Source of the DNA: JAGVSZ01 sp019137045
Lineage (GTDB): Bacteria > Pseudomonadota > Gammaproteobacteria > Burkholderiales > SG8-39
Assembly: GCA_046347635.1 (NCBI GenBank)
Contig: JAXMFT010000005.1
Span: 248,001-312,000 of the forward strand
Direction: 5' to 3'
DNA length: 64,000 bases
How positions within the stretch are numbered: the first letter of the stretch is position 1; the number at the start of each line of letters is the position of its first letter. Positions 28,447-36,432 of the stretch are shown here, one piece after another. The position numbers were made by a program, and so were the translations under genes. Below the pieces are notes generated by a model that was not told the DNA's origin, did not search any database, and worked only from the letters and a program-made list of their open reading frames with translations.

Positions 28447-30309
28447 ATGAACGTCCTGTACGAGGAAACCGGCGCGTTCAAGGTCGCCTCCGTGCTCGCC
28501 GAGCACGCCGCGTCGCTGCACGTCGAAGCGCCGCACGGCAGGCGCGCCAAGATCAAGGCCGCCAACGTGCTGCTGCGCTTCGAGGACGCGCACCTCGACA
28601 CGTTTCTCGAGCGGGCCGAGGCGGCCGCGGCGGGGATCGACGTGGACTTCCTGTGGCAGGCGTGCGGACAGGCCGAGTTCGATTTCCTCGACCTCGCGCG
28701 CGAGTACCACGGCCGCGCGCCGGGCGCGCTCGATGCGGCCGCCCTCCTGGTCCGGCTGCATTCGGCGCCGATGTACTTCCACCGCAAGGGCAAGGGCCGC
28801 TTTCGCGCCGCGCCGCCGGAAACGCTCCAGGCCGCCCTCGCGGGCGTGGAGCGCAAGCGCCAGCAGCAGGCGCAGATCGACGCCTGGGTCGCCGAGCTCG
28901 AGCGCTTCAGCCTGCCGGAGGCGCTGCGCCCGCTGCTGCCGCAGCTCCTGTACCGGCCGGATCGCAACCGCATCGAGACGAAGGCGTTCGAGCAGGCGTG
29001 CGCGTCGCTCGGCCTGTCGCCGGCGCGCCTCGTCGAGCGCTGCGGCGCGCTGCCGTCCACCCACGACTACCACCTCGGCCGCTTCCTGTTCGAGCGCTAC
29101 CCCGGCGGCACGGGGTTTCCCGCGGTCGCCCCGCCGGCGGTGCCGGCCGGCCTGCCGCTCGCCGAGGTGGCGGCGTTCAGCCTCGACGACGCGAGCACGA
29201 CCGAGATCGACGATGCGCTCTCGGTCACGCGCCGCGCCGGCGATCTGGTGCGCGTCGGCGTGCACATCGCGGCCCCCGGGCTCGGGTTCGCGCCCGGCTC
29301 GGAGATCGACCGCATCGCGCGCGAGCGGCTCTCCAGCGCCTACATGCCGGGCGCCAAGATCACGATGCTGCCTCCGGCCGCGGTGGAGCGCTTCTCGCTC
29401 ATCCAGGACGGTCCGCGCGCGGCGGTGTCGCTCTACCTCGACGTCGACCCGGCGACGCTCGCGGTGCGCGGCGAGGAGACGCGCATCGAGCTCGTGCCGA
29501 TCGCCGCGAACCTGCGCCACCACGAGGTCGAGCTGCTGAACGACGCGCTCGCCGACGGTCGCCCCGCCGCCGGCATGCCCTTCGCCGCCGAGCTCGAGCT
29601 CCTCCACCGGCTCGCGCTCGTGCTCGAGGGCGGGCGCGGCAAGTCCGGCAGCCAGGTCGAGCGTCCGGAGTACAGCTTTCACGTCGCGGACGACCGCGTG
29701 ACGATCACCGAGCGCAAGCGCGGCTCGCCGCTCGACAAGCTCGTCGCCGAGCTCATGATTCTCGTCAACCGCTCGTGGGGCAAGGTGCTCGACGAGCGCG
29801 CGGTCGCGGCGATCTATCGCGCCCAGGGCGACGGCAAGGTGCGCATGACCACGGTCGCCGCCGAGCACCAGGGCCTCGGCGTCTCGCACTACGCGTGGTC
29901 GAGCTCGCCCCTGCGGCGGTACGTGGACCTCGTGAACCAGTGGCAGCTGCTCGCGTGCCTGCGCGGGGAGCCGCCGCCCTTCGGGCGCAAGTCGGCGGAC
30001 CTGCTCGCCGTCGTGCGCGACTTCGAGGTGACGTACGCCGCCCTGGACGAATTCCAGCGGCAGATGGAGCACTATTGGTGCCTGCGCTGGCTGCTGCAGG
30101 AAGGGGTCGAGACCTCCGCCGCCGTGGTGGTGCGCGAGAACCTCGTCAAGCTCGCGCATCTCCCGCTCTTCGTGCGCGTGCCCTCCCTGCCGGAGCTTTC
30201 CCCCGGAACGACGGTCGAAGTCGAGGTCGCGCAGGTGGATCTCGTTGACACCCATGTGCGCTGCGTCTATAAGGGGCTCAAGAAGAACGAGAAGCCACCT
30301 GAGATATAA
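28447..30309 (+). CDS. RNase II/VacB-family 3'-5' exoribonuclease
   Basis: A 620-residue RNB-domain exonuclease. The catalytic block AFSLDDASTTEIDDALSV (near residue 240) carries the clustered aspartates that bind magnesium. Further blocks are SSAYMPGAKITMLPP, and YAWSSSPLRRYVDLVNQ near residue 485, a family signature. A C-terminal S1-like strand segment (GTTVEVEVAQVDLVDTHVRCVY) ends the protein. The N-terminal part differs from E. coli RNase II/RNase R, placing it in the shorter betaproteobacterial branch. It lies 25 bp after yqiA and likely shares its transcript. Confidence 0.9.
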   Translation: MNVLYEETGAFKVASVLAEHAASLHVEAPHGRRAKIKAANVLLRFEDAHLDTFLERAEAAAAGIDVDFLWQACGQAEFDFLDLAREYHGRAPGALDAAALLVRLHSAPMYFHRKGKGRFRAAPPETLQAALAGVERKRQQQAQIDAWVAELERFSLPEALRPLLPQLLYRPDRNRIETKAFEQACASLGLSPARLVERCGALPSTHDYHLGRFLFERYPGGTGFPAVAPPAVPAGLPLAEVAAFSLDDASTTEIDDALSVTRRAGDLVRVGVHIAAPGLGFAPGSEIDRIARERLSSAYMPGAKITMLPPAAVERFSLIQDGPRAAVSLYLDVDPATLAVRGEETRIELVPIAANLRHHEVELLNDALADGRPAAGMPFAAELELLHRLALVLEGGRGKSGSQVERPEYSFHVADDRVTITERKRGSPLDKLVAELMILVNRSWGKVLDERAVAAIYRAQGDGKVRMTTVAAEHQGLGVSHYAWSSSPLRRYVDLVNQWQLLACLRGEPPPFGRKSADLLAVVRDFEVTYAALDEFQRQMEHYWCLRWLLQEGVETSAAVVVRENLVKLAHLPLFVRVPSLPELSPGTTVEVEVAQVDLVDTHVRCVYKGLKKNEKPPEI

Positions 30310-30346
30310 AGCGCAACTTATTGATTCATAGGAACTAGAGGTCGGA

Positions 30347-31264
30347 TTGCTGGTCTACTCCGACGCCCCGTACGGGGGCTTTCGCGGCGCGCTCGCCGGC
30401 CCGCCCGGGCGCGTGCTCACGCCGCTCTTCGGCACCGCCCTCGCGGCATCGATCGTCCTGCACGGGGCGGTGCTGGCGATGCGCTTCGGGTTTCCGGACG
30501 CCGCCCGCCTGCGCACGCCGCCGCAGACCCTGGACGTGGTGCTGGTGAACAGCCGCTCGCCGACGCGCCCGGTCGCGCCGGACGCGCTCGCGCAGGCCAA
30601 CCTCGACGCGGGCGGCAACACCGACGCCGACCGGCGCGCCCGCACGCCGCTGCCGGTCACGCGCGAGGTGGCGCGCGGCGACGACACGAAGCGCGCCCGC
30701 AAGCGCGCCGAGGTCCTCGAGGCGAAACAGCGCCAGCTCATGACCCAGCTCGCGCAGGCGCGCGCGGCCGTTCCGGCCGAGGAGGCGAAGCCCGCCCCGG
30801 CGCCCGACGCGCCCGCGCCGCTCTCGGGCGCGGACCTGATGAACTCGGCGCTCGCGCTCGCGCGCATGGAGGCGCAGATCGCGCGCCAGGTCGACGAGTA
30901 CAACAAACGGCCGCGCAAGCACTTCGTCGGCGCGCGCGCCGCCGAATCGCGCTTCGCCATGTACGTGGAAGGGTGGCGGCGCAAGGTCGAGCGCATCGGC
31001 AACCTCAACTACCCGGAGAGCGCGCGCGGCCGCGCGTACGGAAGCCTGCGCCTCACCGTCGCGCTCAAGCCGGACGGCTCGATCGACGAGATCCAGGTCG
31101 ACCGGCCCTCGGAGCACAAGGTCCTCAACGAGGCGGCGCTGAAGATCGTCCGCCTCGCCGCGCCCTACGCGCCGTTCCCGCCCGAGATCAGGCGCGACAC
31201 CGACATCCTGGTGATCACCCGCACCTGGACGTTCGCGCCCGGCGACAAGCTGTACAACGAATAG
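30347..31264 (+). CDS. TonB-family energy-transducing protein
   Basis: A 305-residue TonB-like protein. One N-terminal membrane anchor (LTPLFGTALAASIVLHGAVLAM, residues ~25-46), a charged/Pro-rich periplasmic spacer with a coiled-coil stretch (KRARKRAEVLEAKQRQLMTQ), then a TonB C-terminal domain (YPESARGRAYGSLRLTVALK, DEIQVDRPSEHKVLNEAALK). It would couple ExbBD energy to outer-membrane receptors, but no exbB/exbD is in the window. The TTG at 30347 has AGAGG 5 bp upstream and is taken as start; no ATG lies before the anchor. Confidence 0.82.
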   Translation: MLVYSDAPYGGFRGALAGPPGRVLTPLFGTALAASIVLHGAVLAMRFGFPDAARLRTPPQTLDVVLVNSRSPTRPVAPDALAQANLDAGGNTDADRRARTPLPVTREVARGDDTKRARKRAEVLEAKQRQLMTQLAQARAAVPAEEAKPAPAPDAPAPLSGADLMNSALALARMEAQIARQVDEYNKRPRKHFVGARAAESRFAMYVEGWRRKVERIGNLNYPESARGRAYGSLRLTVALKPDGSIDEIQVDRPSEHKVLNEAALKIVRLAAPYAPFPPEIRRDTDILVITRTWTFAPGDKLYNE

Positions 31265-31298
31265 CGGGCGCCAACCCCTTGCCGGGGCAGCGGGCCGA

Positions 31299-32003
31299 GT
31301 GAAGGTCTTCACCTGGATCGGGAGGGGCCTCGTCTACGGGCTGGGCGGGCTCGCGCTCGCGTTCGTCCTCGTGCAGGCGTGGTTCTTCGGCTGGGTGCTG
31401 TACTGGTCGAGCTACGATCCGAAGACCACGAACTTCATGGAGCGGCGGCTGGACGAGCTGCGCGCGAGGCAGCCCAAAGCCCAGCTGAAGCACCAGTGGG
31501 TGCCCTACGACCGCATCTCCCCCAACCTGAAGCGCGCAGTCGTGGCGGCGGAGGATGCCCGGTTCCTCGACCACGAGGGCTTCGACTGGGAGGGCATCCA
31601 GCGCGCGCTCGAGAAGAACCAGCAGCGCGGCAAGCCGGTCGCCGGCGGATCCACCATCAGCCAGCAGCTCGCCAAGAATCTCTTCCTCTCCGGCGACCGG
31701 AGCTTCGTGCGCAAGGGGCAGGAGGCCCTCATCACCCTGATGCTCGAACAGACGATGAGCAAGCGCCGCATCCTGGAGCTCTACCTGAACGTCGCCGAGT
31801 GGGGCGAGGGCGTGTTCGGCGCGGAAGCCGCTGCGCGTCACCACTACGGCGTGAGCGCGGCGCAGCTCACCCCGGCCCAGGCGGCGCGGCTCGCGGCGAT
31901 GCTGCCGCGGCCGCGGTTCTACGACCGCAATCGGGGCTCGCACTATCTGGCGGCGTACGCGGACCGCATCCTCGGGCGCATGCCGTCGGCGCAGGTGCCG
32001 TAG
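31299..32003 (+). CDS. mtgA: Monofunctional biosynthetic peptidoglycan transglycosylase
   Basis: A 234-residue GT51 enzyme that polymerises lipid II glycan strands. An N-terminal membrane anchor (LVYGLGGLALAFVLVQAWFF) is followed by the GT51 motifs VVAAEDARFLDHEGFDW (catalytic Glu), GGSTISQQLAKNLFLS, RKGQEALITLMLEQ and KRRILELYLNVAEWG. No transpeptidase domain follows. The GTG at 31299 gives the normal MtgA length. Related genomes usually have aroE between TonB and mtgA; here the gap is only 34 bp. Confidence 0.95.
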   Translation: MKVFTWIGRGLVYGLGGLALAFVLVQAWFFGWVLYWSSYDPKTTNFMERRLDELRARQPKAQLKHQWVPYDRISPNLKRAVVAAEDARFLDHEGFDWEGIQRALEKNQQRGKPVAGGSTISQQLAKNLFLSGDRSFVRKGQEALITLMLEQTMSKRRILELYLNVAEWGEGVFGAEAAARHHYGVSAAQLTPAQAARLAAMLPRPRFYDRNRGSHYLAAYADRILGRMPSAQVP

Positions 32004-32021
32004 GGGCGAGGGGACGTAGGG

Positions 32022-32077
32022 AGGGAAGAAGGGAAGAAGGCAAGAAGGGAAGAAGGGAAGAGGGGAAGAGGGGGAGA
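32022..32077 (+). repeat. 8-bp purine tandem repeat ending at the corA ribosome binding site
   Basis: Seven consecutive 8-bp units of AGGGAAGA: units 1, 2, 4 and 5 exact, units 3 and 6 with one change, unit 7 with two. The last units form the GGGGGAGAAG ribosome binding sequence 4-7 bp before the corA ATG. The whole tract 32018-32081 is polypurine with a single C. Confidence 0.9.
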
Positions 32078-32083
32078 AGAACG

Positions 32084-33046
32084 ATGGATCTGTGGAAGAT
32101 CGAGCCCGGCCGGCCGGCCGCGGCGATGGCCGCCGACGAGCCGCTGCCCGGGAACGGATACGCGTGGCTCGACCTCACGCACGAGGAGGTCGAGCGGCTC
32201 CCGCACGAGGTCGAGCGGCTCACCGGCGTGCGCATCTTCGACGACCACGTCGCCGACGCCGGCAGCCTGGCGCACCCGTCGTACTTCGACAACACCGAGC
32301 AGTACGAGCTCGTGATCTTCCGCGGCCTCGCGCCCGACTCGACCCCGGAGAAGATGGTCACGCGCCCGATGGCGCTGTTCAACCTCGACCGGCTGCTGGT
32401 GACGGTGCGCGCGCCCGACAGCCGCTCGGTCGCGCACGTCCGGACGCGCTACCTGGCGACCGCGGCGAAGTGCCCGGCCAACCCCGACGAGCTGATGCAC
32501 CGGCTGCTCTCGGCCATGGTCGATCACTACCTCGCGCTGCGACAGCCCCTCACGCAGCGCCTGGAGCGCTGGCAGACGCTCCTGCTCGACCCGCGCCGGC
32601 CGTTCCGCGACTGGCCGCAGCTGCTCGCGAGCCGCGGCGAGATCCGCAAGCTGCAGCACCTGTGCGAGGAGCAGCGCGACGCCATCCAGGAGTGGCGCGA
32701 CTACCGCATCGCCGACATCGGCACCGCCCTGCAGGTGCGGCTCGCCGACCTGGTCGAGCACATCGAGCGCGTGCTGCACCACGCGCGCACGATCGAGGGC
32801 CAGGGCGAGTCGGCGGTGCAGCTCTACTTCGCGTCCACCGCCTACCGCACGGCCGAGATCATGCGCCTGCTGACGATCATCACCGCCACCTTCATGCCGC
32901 TCACCCTCATCACCGGGATCTTCGGCATGAACTTCGAGTTCATCCCCGGCCTGCACTCGCCGGGCGGGTTCTGGATCTCGCTCGCCGGGATGGCGCTGGT
33001 CGTCGTCGTGATGCTCGCGTACTTCCGCTTCAAGCGCTGGCTCTAG
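32084..33046 (+). CDS. corA: Magnesium/cobalt transporter CorA family protein
   Basis: A 320-residue CorA-type channel. The long N-terminal cytosolic funnel domain ends in a stalk helix (RTAEIMRLLTIITATFMPLTLI), followed by the pore signature GMN (281-283) and two C-terminal membrane helices ending FRFKRWL. The ATG at 32084 is fixed by the purine ribosome site just upstream, itself the end of an 8-bp tandem repeat. The stop lies 17 bp inside the convergent MFS gene. A second magnesium transporter, mgtE, is 1.4 kb away. Confidence 0.9.
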   Translation: MDLWKIEPGRPAAAMAADEPLPGNGYAWLDLTHEEVERLPHEVERLTGVRIFDDHVADAGSLAHPSYFDNTEQYELVIFRGLAPDSTPEKMVTRPMALFNLDRLLVTVRAPDSRSVAHVRTRYLATAAKCPANPDELMHRLLSAMVDHYLALRQPLTQRLERWQTLLLDPRRPFRDWPQLLASRGEIRKLQHLCEEQRDAIQEWRDYRIADIGTALQVRLADLVEHIERVLHHARTIEGQGESAVQLYFASTAYRTAEIMRLLTIITATFMPLTLITGIFGMNFEFIPGLHSPGGFWISLAGMALVVVVMLAYFRFKRWL

Positions 33047-34361
33047 CGGCGCGCAGCGCCGCCCTGCGCCCGCGCCGCGGATCGACGCCGGCGAGCAGCG
33101 CCAGCCCGGCGACGAAATAGGCCCCGGTGGTCAGCATCGCGAGCCGGTGGTCGCCGCGCGTGAGCCAGCTCGCCAGCCCGTAGGTCACCGGCCCCAGGAT
33201 GGACGAGAGCTTCACCGCGAGGCCCCACAGGCCGAAGAACTCGGCGCGCCGGTCGCGCGGGCTGAGGTAGCCGACGAGCGCCCGGCCCGCGGACTGCGAG
33301 GCGCCCAGGCTCAGGCCGGCGAGGTTCGCCGCCACCCAGAACGTCGCGCGGTCCGTCGCCCACCACGCGAGCACCACGGTCGCGATCCAGCCCGCCAGCG
33401 TCAGGGCGATCGTGCGGACGTGACCGAGCCGGTCCTGCACCTGCCCGAACGCGAGCGCCCCGAGCGCGGCGGTGACGTTGACCGCCAGGATCAGCGTGAT
33501 GGAGTCCCGGGTCGTGAAGCCCATCGCCTGCTGCGCGTAGATCGCGGCGAGCGCGACCACCGCCTGCACGCCCGCCTGGTAGCAGACCAGGCACACGAGG
33601 AAGCGCCCGAGGTCCTGGAACGCGCGCGCGTGCCGGAGCGTGTCGGCCACCCGACCGAGCGCCTCGGCCACGAGCCCGGTGCCAGGCGCCGGCCGCGGCT
33701 CGGCCCGTTCGCGCAGCCAGACGAGGGTCGGCAGGCTCGCGATGAGGAAGATCGCCGCCGTGAGGAGCATGGTGACCGGCACGAACTGCGCGGCGCTCTC
33801 GCCGCGCGCCTGCGCCGCCGTCACGTACGCGAGCGACGCGCCGAGCGCGACGAGCCCGCCGAGATAGCCGAGCCCCCAGCCCCAGCCCGACACCTTGCCG
33901 AGCGCCTTGCCCTTCGCGAGCTCGGGCAGGAAGGCGGCGATCAGGTTCTCCCCGGTCGAGAAGAAGAAGTTCGAAACCGCCACCAGCACGCAGGTGAGCG
34001 CGAGCGCGCCCGGTCCCGCCAGCGCGAGCGCCGCGGTCGCCGCGACGCAGCCGAGGGTCGAGGCGACGAGCAGCCGCCGCTTGGCGGCGTGGCGGTCGGC
34101 GTACGCGCCCAGGACCGGGGCGGTCACCATCACCGCGGCGTAGGAGACCGCGAGCGTGAGCGTCCAAGCGAGCGTCGCCCACGGCGCGTCGCCCGCGACC
34201 ACCGCGACGAAGTAGGCGTTGAAGACCGCGGTGATGACGACGGTGGTGTAGCCGGAGTTGGCGAAGTCGTACATCGCCCACGCCGCGACTTCCCGCGGGC
34301 GCACGCCCGGCGCGAGTAGCGGCGGTCGCGCGCGGCCGGCGACGCGTGCTCGAGCGGTCAT
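33030..34361 (-). CDS. MFS transporter, UMF1/Atg22-like family
   Basis: A 443-residue, ~12-helix permease. The N-terminal VAAWAMYDFANSGYTTVVITAVFNAYF is the classic opening of the UMF1 (Atg22-like) MFS branch, followed by APVLGAYADRHAAKRRLL and the loop GENLIAAFLPELAKGKALGKVSGWGWGLGYLGG region (residues ~140-172). Fungal Atg22 exports amino acids from vacuoles; the bacterial substrate is unknown. The ATG at 34361 follows AGGA closely; an upstream TTG (34373) is an alternative. The 3' end overlaps corA by 17 bp. Confidence 0.85.
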   Translation of the reverse strand: MTARARVAGRARPPLLAPGVRPREVAAWAMYDFANSGYTTVVITAVFNAYFVAVVAGDAPWATLAWTLTLAVSYAAVMVTAPVLGAYADRHAAKRRLLVASTLGCVAATAALALAGPGALALTCVLVAVSNFFFSTGENLIAAFLPELAKGKALGKVSGWGWGLGYLGGLVALGASLAYVTAAQARGESAAQFVPVTMLLTAAIFLIASLPTLVWLRERAEPRPAPGTGLVAEALGRVADTLRHARAFQDLGRFLVCLVCYQAGVQAVVALAAIYAQQAMGFTTRDSITLILAVNVTAALGALAFGQVQDRLGHVRTIALTLAGWIATVVLAWWATDRATFWVAANLAGLSLGASQSAGRALVGYLSPRDRRAEFFGLWGLAVKLSSILGPVTYGLASWLTRGDHRLAMLTTGAYFVAGLALLAGVDPRRGRRAALRAARASA

Positions 34362-34464
34362 TTTCCTGCGCAATCATACAGGCGGGCGTTATGCTTCGAC
34401 CCGCGCGAGCGGGCGCTCACACAAGCGTGTCGACGCAGGGACGCAGCCCGAGCGCAGAGCGACG

Positions 34465-35907
34465 ATGCCCGCGACGATCGAGCGCAAGGAACTCGAAGAC
34501 CTGCAGCAGGACCTCGAAGCGGTCCGCGAGCTGCTGCGTCGCCAGCGGCTGGTCGAGAACCCGCTCGACCGCCCGCCCGCGCAGGACCGCGACCGCGCCG
34601 GGAGCGCGGCGCACAAGGCGCACCTCGCCGAGCTGCGCGGGCGGCTCGACGAGATCCACCCGGCCGACATCGCCTACATCCTCGAGGCGCTGCCGATCGA
34701 CGAGCGCCTCACCGTCTGGGACCTCGTCAAGGCCGAGCGCGACGGCGAGATCCTGCTCGAGCTCTCGGAGCCGGTGCGCGAGTCGCTCATCCGGACGATG
34801 GACTCCGACGAGCTCGTCGCCGCGGTCGAGACGCTCGACACCGACGAGATCGCCGAGCTTGCGCCGGACCTCCCCGACGAGGTCATCCAGGACGTCTTCC
34901 GCGCGCTGCCGGTCGAGGAGCGCGAGCAGCTGCGCGCCGCGATGTCCTATCCCGAGGACGCCGTCGGCGCGCTCATGGACTTCGACGTCGTGAGCGTGCG
35001 CGAGGACGTCACGCTCGAGGTGGTGACCCGGTACCTGCGCCGCCTCGCCGAGCTGCCCGACCACACCGACCAGCTGTTCGTGGTGGACCGCGAGCAGCAG
35101 CTGAAGGGCGTGCTGCCGATCGCGCGCCTGGTCGTGACCGATCTCGAGACGCAGGTGGGCGACGTGATGGCCACGGAGTTCGTGACGCTCTATCCGGACG
35201 ACAAGGCGCAGGACGGGGCGCAGGCCTTCGAGCGCTACAACCTGGTCTCGGCGGCGGTGATCGACCAGGCGGGCAAGCTCCTCGGGCGGGTGACGGTCGA
35301 CGCGGTGGTCGACTTCATCCGCGCGAAGAGCGAGGCCGAGCAGCTCTCCAAGGCGGGCCTGCGCGAAGAGGAGGACGTGTTCTCGCCGGTCTGGGCGAGC
35401 GTGCGCAACCGCGCGCCGTGGCTGCTGCTCAACCTCTTCACCGCCTCGTGCGCGGCCTGGGTCGCCTCGCGCTTCGAGGGCACGGTGAGCCAGATCGTGG
35501 TGCTCGCGTTCCTCATGTCGATCGTCGCCGGCATCGCCGGCAACTCGGGCAACCAGACGATGACGCTGATCATCCGCGCGCTCGCCCTCGGCCAGATCCA
35601 GGCCGACAACGTGCGCCGGCTGCTGCGCAAGGAGCTCACCACGGCGGCGCTGATCGGGCTCGCCGGCGGGCTGATCGCGGGCGGATTCGCCTACTCGATC
35701 TCCGGGCGCCTCGGCCTCGGCGCGGTCATGTGGGCGGCGATGGTGCTCAACCTGCTGGTGGGCGCGAGCGTCGGCATGCTCGTGCCGCTCCTGCGCTGGC
35801 GCGCGGGGCGCGACCCCGCGGTCGGCTCGTCGGTGCTGCTCACCTTCGCCACCGACACGATCGGCTTCTTCATCTTCCTCGGGCTCGCCACCCTGTTCCT
35901 GCTGTAG
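34465..35907 (+). CDS. mgtE: Magnesium transporter MgtE
   Basis: A 480-residue MgtE channel: N-terminal helical domain (LRGRLDEIHPADIAYILEALP), tandem CBS domains (~residues 180-305) that sense cytosolic magnesium, a plug helix, and five C-terminal membrane helices with the pore motif GNSGNQTMTLIIRALALG. The ATG at 34465 gives family length; the longer frame upstream covers intergenic sequence. The 103-bp gap before it has a small CCGC-GCGA-GCGG hairpin but no recognisable magnesium riboswitch. It sits close to corA, separated by one MFS gene. Confidence 0.93.
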   Translation: MPATIERKELEDLQQDLEAVRELLRRQRLVENPLDRPPAQDRDRAGSAAHKAHLAELRGRLDEIHPADIAYILEALPIDERLTVWDLVKAERDGEILLELSEPVRESLIRTMDSDELVAAVETLDTDEIAELAPDLPDEVIQDVFRALPVEEREQLRAAMSYPEDAVGALMDFDVVSVREDVTLEVVTRYLRRLAELPDHTDQLFVVDREQQLKGVLPIARLVVTDLETQVGDVMATEFVTLYPDDKAQDGAQAFERYNLVSAAVIDQAGKLLGRVTVDAVVDFIRAKSEAEQLSKAGLREEEDVFSPVWASVRNRAPWLLLNLFTASCAAWVASRFEGTVSQIVVLAFLMSIVAGIAGNSGNQTMTLIIRALALGQIQADNVRRLLRKELTTAALIGLAGGLIAGGFAYSISGRLGLGAVMWAAMVLNLLVGASVGMLVPLLRWRAGRDPAVGSSVLLTFATDTIGFFIFLGLATLFLL

Positions 35908-35946
35908 CGGGCGGCCGGCCGGGCGACTGCCGCGCGGCCCCTTGGC

Positions 35947-35952
35947 TACAAT
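35947..35952 (+). promoter_or_regulatory. -10-like element for mscL
   Basis: TACAAT lies 45 bp upstream of the mscL ATG in the short mgtE-mscL gap, at a plausible distance for a promoter; AAAGGGGGA near 35982-35990 is the ribosome site. No convincing -35 is seen. Confidence 0.3.
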
Positions 35953-35997
35953 CGCGCGGCAACCGCTCTTCATACACCGGCAAAGGGGGAACACCGC

Positions 35998-36417
35998 ATG
36001 TCCATGCTGCAGGAGTTCAAGAGCTTCGCGATGAAGGGCAACGTGATGGATCTCGCCGTCGGCGTGATCATCGGCGCCGCCTTCGGCAAGATCGTCGACT
36101 CGGTCGTGAACGACCTCATCATGCCGCTCGTCGGCCGCGTGACCGGCGGGCTCGACTTCTCCAACTACTTCGTGGCGCTGAAGGACATCCCGGCCGGCAC
36201 CCCGCTCACCCTGGACGCGGTGAAGAAGGCCGGCGTGCCGGTGTTCGCGTACGGGAACTTCATCACCATCGTCCTCTACTTCATCATCCTCGCCTGGATC
36301 ATCTTCATCATGGTGAAGTGGATCAACAAGCTCAAGGCCGAGGCGCCGGAAGCGCCGGCCGCCGAGCCCGAGGACGTGAAGCTGCTGCGCGAGATCCGCG
36401 ATGCGCTGAAGAAGTAG
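35998..36417 (+). CDS. mscL: Large-conductance mechanosensitive channel MscL
   Basis: A 139-residue pentameric safety valve that opens on hypo-osmotic shock. The N-terminal amphipathic helix and TM1 (MLQEFKSFAMKGNVMDLAVG, then IIGAAFGKIVDSVVNDLIMP) are near identical to the family. A periplasmic loop, TM2 (ITIVLYFIILAWIIFIMVKW) and the C-terminal helical bundle (DVKLLREIRDALKK) follow. A strong purine ribosome site precedes the ATG. It is convergent with hemL (15-bp gap). Confidence 0.97.
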   Translation: MSMLQEFKSFAMKGNVMDLAVGVIIGAAFGKIVDSVVNDLIMPLVGRVTGGLDFSNYFVALKDIPAGTPLTLDAVKKAGVPVFAYGNFITIVLYFIILAWIIFIMVKWINKLKAEAPEAPAAEPEDVKLLREIRDALKK

Positions 36418-36432
36418 GCGCGGCCGCGCGCC

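Noticed and set aside
34362..34464. Magnesium riboswitch (M-box or ykkC/ykoK type) before mgtE
   Set aside because: The gap is only 103 bp and shows one short hairpin; none of the conserved riboswitch segments can be found.
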